Shown here: one piece after another, positions 42,897 through 50,611 of the stretch
Position numbering within the stretch: position 1 is the stretch's first letter
Layout: each line of letters starts with the position of its first letter
Assembly: GCA_965660165.1 (NCBI GenBank)
Contig: CBFHYU010000005.1
Span: 1-64,000, forward strand
Source: WTJO01 sp965660165
GTDB lineage: Bacteria > Pseudomonadota > Alphaproteobacteria > Puniceispirillales > Puniceispirillaceae
Length of the DNA: 64,000 bases
Reading direction: 5' to 3'
The notes under the pieces: model-generated
Databases searched by the model: none
What the model was told of the DNA's origin: nothing
The model's input: the letters and a program-made list of their open reading frames with translations, nothing else
Position numbers and translations under genes: made by a program

Positions 42897-45269
42897 CTAC
42901 ATAAAATTATAGGGATCTATATCGCAATGCGCGCGCACACCATGCGGTAATTTTATGTCTCTAAGCCAGCCAAGCAGAATGGCCTGAACAGATACATGAG
43001 TGTCTGCACGCACCAGATACCGCATCCTGAACTGGCCACGGGCACGAGACAGAACCGCAGGCGCAGGTCCGTAAATATGGGTATCTGCATAAGCGGGGCG
43101 CTGTTGTTCACATAACCCAACTGCCTGCTCTAGCTTGACAATATCTGTTGAACTTAGCACCAGCGCGGCAAGCCGTCCGAAAGGCGGCATACCAGCAGCT
43201 TTCCGATTTTGAGCTTCAGCCTGCATGAATCTGCGTCTGCGCTTTAACGCATCTGCCAATTTGTCTGATTCATCTGGCATGTTGCTAGCTATATTCGGGC
43301 TATGTAATGCCTGCATCACAGGATGTTCAGGCTGATAGGTTTGGATCAGCACATGACCATCAAGCCCTGATTCTCTGCCACTTCTGCCTGCCACCTGCCA
43401 TAATAGCTGATAGGTTCTTTCTGCCGCACGCAAATCACCCCCGCCTAAGCCAAGATCAGCATCTATCACCCCCACAAAATCCAGATGAGGGAAATGATGC
43501 CCTTTGGCCGCCATTTGTGTGCCAACAATAATATCCACCTCATTATTGATGATCTGCTCAAGCAATAATTCTGCTGACCCTGCCTGAGATACAAAATCAC
43601 TGGATAAAATACAGACTCGCGCTTCAGAAAATTCTGCCCGCACCTCTTCGACAAGCCGCTCAACACCAGGCCCTACCGCAACCAGGCTATCTTTGGTGTC
43701 ACATGATGGACAATGAGGGGTTAGCTGTTCTGTATATCCACAAATATGGCATTGGCGATTACCCGCCAGACGATGGGTTACCAGAAGCGAATCACATTGA
43801 TGACAGGCCATCCGATAGCCGCAACCGCTACAAACAGTCATCGGCGCATAGCCTCTGCGATTAAGAAATAACAGGCTTTGCCTGCCCGCCGAAAGCTGGT
43901 GTGTGATTTTATCTTTAATTTGGGGGGATATCCATTTACCTGCCTCTGGACGATTAAGGCGCAAATCTACTAGATCAACCTGCGGTAATTTGCTCATCCC
44001 AAATCTGTGAGATAATGGCCAATAATGCCAGTCCTTATGCTGTGCGCCACCCTCACCAGTGGCTCTGACCCAGCTTTCTAACGAGGGGGTAGCACTAGCA
44101 AGCAAAATAGGAATATTGTGAATTTTTGCCCTCATTAGTGCCATATCACGCGCCTGATAGCTGACAATTTCTTCCTGTTTGAACGAGCTATCATGTTCTT
44201 CATCAACAATGATCATGCCCAAATCTGAAAAGGGAAGAGAGAGCAAAGATCGTGCCCCTGCAATAACCATTGGCTCACCGCGTATCGCCTTTCGCCAGAT
44301 AGTGCGGCGCTGGCGCATTGGCATAGAAGAATGCCAGATAAGGGGGGCAATGCCGAACCATTGTGAAAATCTATCCTGCCATGGCGTTGTCAGCACAATC
44401 TCAGGCAACATAATGATAATCTGCCCCCCTGAAAGCGTGGTTTTCTGTGAACGCTGAGAGGCACGGATAACCTGTCTAGCAACCAGCCAGAAATATAGCT
44501 CTGTTTTGCCAGAACCTGGCACACCATCAATTAGATGGGCTGAAAACCCGCTATCAAGAAAGGGGGTGATCTTGTCTGCAATAGAGTGCTGGGTTTCGTT
44601 TAGCTTAAGCCGTTCAGACAGCCTATCTGCATGAGATGGGGTTATTTTTGGCAGGTCAGCCTCTGGATATACTGGTTGCTGGATAATAATACCTGCTGTC
44701 CGCAAGGCAGAAATAACAGAAGTGCCTGAGGCTGATTCGCGCGCCAGATCAGATAGACTCATTGCAGGAGCATCTGACATAAAGTCAATTAGCCGCTGGC
44801 GCTGTGCCGTGATCTTGATATCTGTTTCAGCTAGTATATCTTGCCAATTATCTGCCAGCCGATAGCGCATTTGTTGCGGCGGCGGCACCAGCGCTTGCGG
44901 GCAATTTAGCATCAGCTTCATCACAGCGCCAAACGGCGCAACAGTCCAATTTGATAGCTGCTCCAAATAGTTCAAATTCACCTCATTTACTGGCGGCAAA
45001 TCTGCTTTGCTAATAATGTGTTTTAGCCTATCTAGTGGCAGGTCTGTCTTATCTTGTAAGCCAATTACAATCCCCCACACTTGCTGTTTGCCCAATGGCA
45101 CCAGCACAATATCACCGCGTGATAGCTGAAAGCTAGCATCTGCCAGATAGTCATAAATAGGTTTATCTGTGCGCATTATCGGCACAGGCACAGCGACTTG
45201 ATAGCGAACGCCGCCTCCTATCTTGGTCTGTGCTGTCTTAGGAAAATTATCTGTCATCTGGGGATTCAC
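42897..45269 (-). CDS. priA: Primosomal replication restart helicase PriA
   Basis: 3'-5' DNA helicase that reloads the replisome at stalled forks. The 790-residue protein has an N-terminal 3'BD-type domain, a Walker A GVPGSGKTELY, DEEH box (VDEEHDSSFKQEE) and the zinc domain with eight cysteines (CSGCGYRMACHQC, then CHICGYTEQLTPHCPSC). The conserved GTQMAAKGHHFP and QVAGRSGR helicase motifs follow. Start either at 45269 or at the nearby Met5. Location upstream of atpH and divergent from fsa is usual. Confidence 0.96.
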   Translation of the reverse strand: MNPQMTDNFPKTAQTKIGGGVRYQVAVPVPIMRTDKPIYDYLADASFQLSRGDIVLVPLGKQQVWGIVIGLQDKTDLPLDRLKHIISKADLPPVNEVNLNYLEQLSNWTVAPFGAVMKLMLNCPQALVPPPQQMRYRLADNWQDILAETDIKITAQRQRLIDFMSDAPAMSLSDLARESASGTSVISALRTAGIIIQQPVYPEADLPKITPSHADRLSERLKLNETQHSIADKITPFLDSGFSAHLIDGVPGSGKTELYFWLVARQVIRASQRSQKTTLSGGQIIIMLPEIVLTTPWQDRFSQWFGIAPLIWHSSMPMRQRRTIWRKAIRGEPMVIAGARSLLSLPFSDLGMIIVDEEHDSSFKQEEIVSYQARDMALMRAKIHNIPILLASATPSLESWVRATGEGGAQHKDWHYWPLSHRFGMSKLPQVDLVDLRLNRPEAGKWISPQIKDKITHQLSAGRQSLLFLNRRGYAPMTVCSGCGYRMACHQCDSLLVTHRLAGNRQCHICGYTEQLTPHCPSCDTKDSLVAVGPGVERLVEEVRAEFSEARVCILSSDFVSQAGSAELLLEQIINNEVDIIVGTQMAAKGHHFPHLDFVGVIDADLGLGGGDLRAAERTYQLLWQVAGRSGRESGLDGHVLIQTYQPEHPVMQALHSPNIASNMPDESDKLADALKRRRRFMQAEAQNRKAAGMPPFGRLAALVLSSTDIVKLEQAVGLCEQQRPAYADTHIYGPAPAVLSRARGQFRMRYLVRADTHVSVQAILLGWLRDIKLPHGVRAHCDIDPYNFM

Positions 45270-45283
45270 TATGATCTTTCATA

Positions 45284-45318
45284 ATTCAACACGGCACATG
45301 ATTCAACACAGGCACATG
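45284..45318. repeat. Tandem near-perfect 17/18-base repeat
   Basis: ATTCAACACGGCACATG (45284-45300) is followed directly by ATTCAACACAGGCACATG (45301-45318), differing by one inserted A. It lies in the divergent promoter region between priA and fsa, so it could hold a regulatory site or be a recent tandem duplication. Confidence 0.6.
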
Positions 45319-45518
45319 CCTAGCTTATGATAATTAGCCAGCTTACAAAAGTCAGCTAAGTATCACCACCTGGCTGATTGGTAATAATCTATTACAATCC
45401 CTATTTTGCTGTTGCCTTTGGCTGAGCCCTCACAGTAACATGTGGCTCAATCAGGGTAAATCTGTAGGTGATAAAATCTAGCCTTCAGATATCCGCCAGA
45501 AAGATAAGAGACAGACAG

Positions 45519-46172
45519 ATGAAAATTTTTCTTGATACCGCAGATATAGACCAAATTTCGTCACTTCTTGACTCGCAAATGATTGACGGGGTTACAACTA
45601 ACCCTTCTTTGATTGCAAAGTCAGGACGAGATATTAAACAGACTATCGCTGATATATGTAAGCTTGTTCCAGGTCCTGTGAGTGCAGAAGTAACCGCAAC
45701 TGATCTGGCTACCATGCGCAAAGAAGCAGATGTGCTATCTGCGATTGCAGATAATGTGGCGATTAAAGTGCCGCTTACCCCAGATGGGTTGCAGTTATGC
45801 GCTGAGCTTTCTGATCAAGGTATTATGGTAAATGTTACCTTATGTTTTACCGCAGGTCAGGCATTGCTTGCCGCAAAGGCAGGCGCACGATTTATCTCGC
45901 CTTTTGTGGGCAGGCTTGATGATCTTGGTCAAGATGGTATGGGGCTGATAAGTGATATTATTGATATTTACACAAATTATGATTTTGCCACAGAAGTGCT
46001 GGTCGCCTCTGTCAGAAGCACTCAGCATGTAACAGATGCCGCGATTATCGGCGCAGATGTTGTCACCATTCCGCCATCTATTTTAAGCCAGCTTTATAAG
46101 CATCCGCTTACCGATAAAGGGCTAGATGCCTTTCTGGCAGATTGGGAAAAAACAGGACAATCTATTTTATAG
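45519..46172 (+). CDS. fsa: Fructose-6-phosphate aldolase / transaldolase-like (TalC/MipB)
   Basis: Small class I aldolase of the transaldolase family. From ATG 45519 the 217 residues read MKIFLDTADIDQI, VTTNPSLIAKSG, the Schiff-base lysine in NVAIKVPLTPDGL, then NVTLCFTAGQALLAAKAGA and FISPFVGRLDD. The open frame begins at 45468, but the extra 17 residues do not match. Members are either fructose-6-phosphate aldolase or true transaldolase; sequence alone does not decide. Divergent from priA. Confidence 0.92.
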   Translation: MKIFLDTADIDQISSLLDSQMIDGVTTNPSLIAKSGRDIKQTIADICKLVPGPVSAEVTATDLATMRKEADVLSAIADNVAIKVPLTPDGLQLCAELSDQGIMVNVTLCFTAGQALLAAKAGARFISPFVGRLDDLGQDGMGLISDIIDIYTNYDFATEVLVASVRSTQHVTDAAIIGADVVTIPPSILSQLYKHPLTDKGLDAFLADWEKTGQSIL

Positions 46173-46234
46173 CCAGTTTTGAGAGCAGATTCTGGTATTA
46201 TGTAAATCAGCAAGGATGATGAATTAGGGCGTTA

Positions 46235-46903
46235 ATGATGAGCAAGCCTTCTTTGGTGACAGAACAGCAGGTGCTAGATTATTTGGACGCCCATCCCGAA
46301 TTTTTGAAAACCCATTATCCTGCGCATGCCCAAAAGCTTATTGATGCGACAGGCAGAATAGCTGCACAAGCCAGAAAAGAAGCACGCCGCCTGTCAAAAG
46401 CCAATAAAAGCCTGATAGAGGCGGCAAGTGTGAATATGGCACATTGGCAGGCACTTCATCACGCCACATTGGGCTTTTTGGCCTGTACTGATTTAACAGC
46501 GTTTGGCCAGATGGTAGATGAAGAATTGCCGATCATTTTCTCGTTGGCTGGCGCACGGCTTATTATGCCAGCCTCAACAGCTATTGATGGCGCAGAAGAA
46601 GCAGGGTTTCTGATTCTTGAGGATAGCAAGATAGCTGAGATTCTGGATGCAAAGCAGATTTATCTTGGCCCTGCAAAATATAGCGGATTATTTTCAACCC
46701 CTTTGGCAAGCATGGCTGCTATTGCCTTGCCAGACCAGCTATTGCCGCCAATTAAAGGCTCTGTTCTTATTCTGGCAGGCCGCACAGAAACAAGCTTTTC
46801 TCCTGATCAAGGACAGACATTGCTGACCAATCTTGCTGAAATTGTGGGCGTGGCTTTGCTTGCCTGTCTGGAAAGCCAAGATGTAACGCGCATAAAAGGA
46901 TAG
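46235..46903 (+). CDS. DUF484 family protein
   Basis: 222-residue protein of the DUF484 family, which is found almost always just upstream of xerC. It begins TEQQVLDYLDAHPEFLKTHY and continues with a coiled segment, then a GAF-like fold (DEELPIIFSLAGARLIMP, SGLFSTPLASMAAIALP). Function unknown; the gene order suggests a link with chromosome or recombination management. AGGG lies 6 bases before the start. Only 1 base lies between its stop and the xerC start. Confidence 0.88.
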   Translation: MMSKPSLVTEQQVLDYLDAHPEFLKTHYPAHAQKLIDATGRIAAQARKEARRLSKANKSLIEAASVNMAHWQALHHATLGFLACTDLTAFGQMVDEELPIIFSLAGARLIMPASTAIDGAEEAGFLILEDSKIAEILDAKQIYLGPAKYSGLFSTPLASMAAIALPDQLLPPIKGSVLILAGRTETSFSPDQGQTLLTNLAEIVGVALLACLESQDVTRIKG

Positions 46904-46904
46904 C

Positions 46905-47828
46905 ATGACACAAACGCCAAGACTGCACTCAACACCCCTGAACTGGCTAAAGGCATGGGCTAACTGGCTTGAACAGGAACGCAGATTTTCAGCGCCCACA
47001 TTAGATGCTTATCAACGTGATTTTGACATTTATATGTCATTTCTTAACAGGCAAAAGGCTGAAATTGTGCCCCCTAGCCGTGCTATATTCCGCCAATTCC
47101 TGGCAGAACAGCAAGAGCTGCATTCACGCGCAACCATTGCTAGACGAATCTCAAGCCTGCGCAGTTTTTACCGTTTTGGCATAAGACGAAATTTATTCGA
47201 TATTGATGATATTAGCTGGATGAAAGCGCCAAAACAGCCACATCATATTCCGAAAACAATTGATAGTCTGAATATGACACAGTTGCTAGAAGCAGTGTTT
47301 AAGCGCCCTGTCGCAGACTGGCAAAAAGACAGAGATTTTGCAGTGCTGATGCTGTTATATGGGGTGGGGCTTCGTATTTCTGAAGCCTTGTCACTTCAGG
47401 CCTCAAACATACCGCTTGGCGAGTGGATAACCATTACAGGCAAAGGCAATAAAGACAGAGATGTCCCTGTGCTGGGCGTGGTTGCCGAAGCTGTCAATCG
47501 GGCAGCGGCAAGCTGTCCATTCCAGCCAGAGGGCAGTGAGGCATTATTCAGATCAACTCGAGGCGCACCGCTTAATGCACGGGCAGTGCAAAGGCTGGTT
47601 GAACAGCTTAGGGTGACACTTGACCTGCCGTCCCATATCACACCACATGCCTTGCGCCATGCATTTGCTACTGAATTGCTAGGCAATGGTGGCGATTTGC
47701 GAGCTATCCAACAACTTTTGGGTCATGAAAGCCTGTCAACAACCCAGCGATATACCCATGTTAATGCTACCAAACTGGCGGCATTGCATCAGGATATTCA
47801 TCCACGATCAAGCACCAAAACCAGCTAA
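46905..47828 (+). CDS. xerC: Tyrosine recombinase XerC
   Basis: Chromosome-dimer-resolving site-specific recombinase acting at dif. The 307 residues have the N-terminal core-binding SAM-like domain and the catalytic domain with Arg157 (GLRISEALSL), Lys180 (TGKGNKDR), His248-x-x-Arg251 (HALRH), His274 (LGHESLSTTQ) and nucleophile Tyr283. All six catalytic residues are present. The DUF484-xerC pair favours XerC over XerD. No dif site was found in the window by eye. Confidence 0.94.
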   Translation: MTQTPRLHSTPLNWLKAWANWLEQERRFSAPTLDAYQRDFDIYMSFLNRQKAEIVPPSRAIFRQFLAEQQELHSRATIARRISSLRSFYRFGIRRNLFDIDDISWMKAPKQPHHIPKTIDSLNMTQLLEAVFKRPVADWQKDRDFAVLMLLYGVGLRISEALSLQASNIPLGEWITITGKGNKDRDVPVLGVVAEAVNRAAASCPFQPEGSEALFRSTRGAPLNARAVQRLVEQLRVTLDLPSHITPHALRHAFATELLGNGGDLRAIQQLLGHESLSTTQRYTHVNATKLAALHQDIHPRSSTKTS

Positions 47829-47872
47829 TATCTAGCAGGCTATTGGCGCTATAACAGGGCTAAGCTAGATAT
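47828..47872. repeat. Inverted repeat at the convergent xerC/lpd ends
   Basis: ATATCTAGC (47828-47836) and GCTAGATAT (47864-47872) are 9-base inverted repeats around a 27-base centre, covering the ends of both convergent genes. No T run is present. Confidence 0.4.
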
Positions 47873-49274
47873 GAATCGCTCTGCCATCAACGGCTAATGC
47901 AGCTTCTTTGACAGCTTCATTCATTGTTGGATGACCATGACAGGTACGGGCAATATCTTCAGATGACGCCCCAAATGCCATCGCGGTTGCAACTTCATGA
48001 ATTAAGGTGCCTGCCTCATGGCCAATAATATGACAGCCTAGAACCTTGTCTGTTTTGCTATCAGCCAGAATTTTTACAAATCCATCAGTATGGCCTGTTG
48101 CTTTTGCACGGCTATTTGCCAGAAACGGAAATACCCCTTTTTGATAATCAACGCCCTGTTCCTTCAGGCTATCTTCCGTAGCCCCAAGCGTGGCAATTTC
48201 TGGCGCTGTATAGACAATGCCTGGCACAAGATTATAATCCACATGACCTGCCTGACCTGCCATAATTTCAACCGCTGCTACCGCATCTTCCTCTGCCTTA
48301 TGCGCTAGCATCGGACCTTCAATTACATCACCAACTGCAAAAATGCCCTCAATATTTGTTTCAAAATCCTCATCAACAACAATCTGGCCCTTTGCCGTTA
48401 ATTCAACCCCTAGCGCTTCCAGACCTAGATTTTGGCTGTTTGGGGTTCTGCCAACTGCAACCAATGCAATATCACAGCTAATCTCACGCATCTCACCTGT
48501 TTTATTATCTTCAACCTTGAGCGTAACATCTGAGCGGCCTGCCTTAGCAGATTTCACAGCAGTATTGAGATGAAAACCAAGCCCCTGTTTTGTCAGCATT
48601 GCTTTGAATTTACTAGCCACTTCAGAATCCATTCCAGGCAGAATTCGCGGCAGAAATTCAACCACCTCTACCTCTGTGCCCAACCGTGACCACACTGTGC
48701 CCATTTCAAGACCAATATAGCCCGCCCCAATAACCACCATCTTTTTCGGCAATTTAGACAGCGACAAGGCGCCAGTAGATGAGACGATCTTCTTCTCATC
48801 AATCTTGATATTTGGCAAGCTGGCTGGCTCTGAGCCAGTAGCGATCATGATTCTATCACACAGATAGCTACCTGCATCAGCCCCCTGTGTAATTGTAACC
48901 TTACCCGCTTCTGTGATGCTAGCAGTGCCTGTTAGTCTGGTGATTTTATGTTTGCGAAACAGAAAATTTATACCATCTGTCAGGCTAGACACAACCGCAT
49001 CCTTTGCAGACATCATGGCAGGTAAATCTAGCCCTATTTTCTGAAAGCGGATGCCCAAATCAGCCAAATGACCAGAAACCGCATCAGCATATTTCTCAGA
49101 TGCATGTAACAGCGCTTTTGACGGAATACATCCAACATTAAGGCAGGTGCCTCCCAAAGTGTCGCGCCTGTCAATACAGGCTACTGTCATGCCAAGCTGT
49201 GCCGCCCTGATAGCCCCTACATATCCTGCAGGCCCGCCCCCAATAACAATTAGATCGAATTTTTGCTCACTCAT
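47865..49274 (-). CDS. lpdA: Dihydrolipoamide dehydrogenase (E3)
   Basis: FAD disulfide oxidoreductase that reoxidises lipoamide for 2-oxoacid dehydrogenases, producing NADH. The 469 residues carry the FAD loop VIGGGPAGYVGAI, the redox disulfide Cys44-Cys49 in GGTCLNVGCIPSK, the NAD loop IGAGYIGLEMG, and the catalytic His448/Glu453 in HPTMNE. It is the last gene of the sucA-sucB-lpd segment, 56 bases after sucB. Confidence 0.97.
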   Translation of the reverse strand: MSEQKFDLIVIGGGPAGYVGAIRAAQLGMTVACIDRRDTLGGTCLNVGCIPSKALLHASEKYADAVSGHLADLGIRFQKIGLDLPAMMSAKDAVVSSLTDGINFLFRKHKITRLTGTASITEAGKVTITQGADAGSYLCDRIMIATGSEPASLPNIKIDEKKIVSSTGALSLSKLPKKMVVIGAGYIGLEMGTVWSRLGTEVEVVEFLPRILPGMDSEVASKFKAMLTKQGLGFHLNTAVKSAKAGRSDVTLKVEDNKTGEMREISCDIALVAVGRTPNSQNLGLEALGVELTAKGQIVVDEDFETNIEGIFAVGDVIEGPMLAHKAEEDAVAAVEIMAGQAGHVDYNLVPGIVYTAPEIATLGATEDSLKEQGVDYQKGVFPFLANSRAKATGHTDGFVKILADSKTDKVLGCHIIGHEAGTLIHEVATAMAFGASSEDIARTCHGHPTMNEAVKEAALAVDGRAIHI

Positions 49275-49330
49275 CGCATGTCATCCCGTTCTGGCTGATG
49301 GGTTTATGTTCATAGGTGTGGCTAGCTGGA

Positions 49331-50581
49331 TTAGACACCAAGCAGAAGACGGCGTGGGTCTTCGATTGATTCCTTCACCCTCACCAAAAACGATACCGCT
49401 TCTCGGCCGTCAATAATTCTATGATCATATGATAATGCTAAATACATCATCGGTCTAATCTCAACTGAATTGCCTATGGCCACAGGGCGCTTTTGGATTT
49501 TATGCATACCCAAAATACCGCTTTGAGGCGGATTCAAAATCGGGGTCGACATCAATGAGCCATAGACCCCGCCATTTGAAATGGTAAATGTACCCCCTGC
49601 CATATCAGCAGGGCCTAGCTTGCCATCTCTTGCTTTCTGGCCAAATTCACCAATGGTTGTTTCAATATCTGCAAGCCCCATATTCTGGGCGTCCTTTAGC
49701 ACAGGCACAACCAGCCCTTGTGGGGTGCCAACCGCGACACCAATATTATAGAAATTCTTATAGATAATATCATCACCATGAATTTCAGCATTCACAGCTG
49801 GAAATTCTGTCAGTCCCGTAATTACAGCCTTCACAAAAAAGCCCATAAAGCCTAGACGTGCGCCATATTGCTTTTCAAATTCATCTTTATATTCCGAGCG
49901 AAGCGCCATCACAGCAGACATATCAACCTCGTTAAAGGTTGTCAGCATGGCCGCTGTATTCTGAGCATCTTTCAGACGTGATGCTATGATGCGGCGTAGA
50001 CGTGACATAGGCACACGCTCTTCGCGAGGATCATCTGAGCGGATACCAACAGGCGCAGATGCTGTGCTAGATGCAGGTGATAATGCAGGGCCTGTGGTGC
50101 GTGCTTGTCCAGAATCAATAGCAGATTTGACATCTGCCTTTGTCAGCCTGCCATCTTTTCCTGTTCCTGTTATCGCCGCTGGGTTAAGCTGATGTTCTTC
50201 AACCAGCTTGCGAACAGCAGGCGATAATGAGGCAGCGGCCGCAGAATTAGTAGCGGCTGGCGCAGGGGCGGCAGGTGCGGGCGCAGCGCTTGGCGTCGCC
50301 TCTGGCTTAGTGGCAGGCGCGGTAGCAGGCTGAGACGCTAGCTTGCCCTCTGCTACAATCGCAAGCAACGCATCTACCCCTACTGTACTACCTTCGGCGG
50401 CCACAATATCTTCGATTACGCCAGCAACAGGTGAGGGCACTTCTAAGGTCACCTTATCTGTTTCAAGCTCAACAATAGGCTCGTCAGCCTGAACCGCGTC
50501 GCCCTTTGATTTCATCCATTGAGATACAGTTGCTTCAACTACTGATTCACCAAGTACAGGTACTTTTATTTCTGTGCTCAT
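49331..50581 (-). CDS. sucB: 2-oxoglutarate dehydrogenase E2 (dihydrolipoyl succinyltransferase)
   Basis: Core of the 2-oxoglutarate dehydrogenase complex. The 416 residues have one lipoyl domain (lipoyl-lysine Lys43 in ELETDKVTLEVPSP), an Ala/Pro-rich linker at about 78-110, a peripheral-subunit-binding domain (SPAVRKLVEEHQLNPAAITG) and the catalytic domain ending with His387 and Asp391 in YDHRIIDGREA. Located between sucA and lpd, 30 bases after sucA. Confidence 0.97.
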   Translation of the reverse strand: MSTEIKVPVLGESVVEATVSQWMKSKGDAVQADEPIVELETDKVTLEVPSPVAGVIEDIVAAEGSTVGVDALLAIVAEGKLASQPATAPATKPEATPSAAPAPAAPAPAATNSAAAASLSPAVRKLVEEHQLNPAAITGTGKDGRLTKADVKSAIDSGQARTTGPALSPASSTASAPVGIRSDDPREERVPMSRLRRIIASRLKDAQNTAAMLTTFNEVDMSAVMALRSEYKDEFEKQYGARLGFMGFFVKAVITGLTEFPAVNAEIHGDDIIYKNFYNIGVAVGTPQGLVVPVLKDAQNMGLADIETTIGEFGQKARDGKLGPADMAGGTFTISNGGVYGSLMSTPILNPPQSGILGMHKIQKRPVAIGNSVEIRPMMYLALSYDHRIIDGREAVSFLVRVKESIEDPRRLLLGV

Positions 50582-50611
50582 GAATTTTTCCTTATCCTAT
50601 AATTTTGATGC

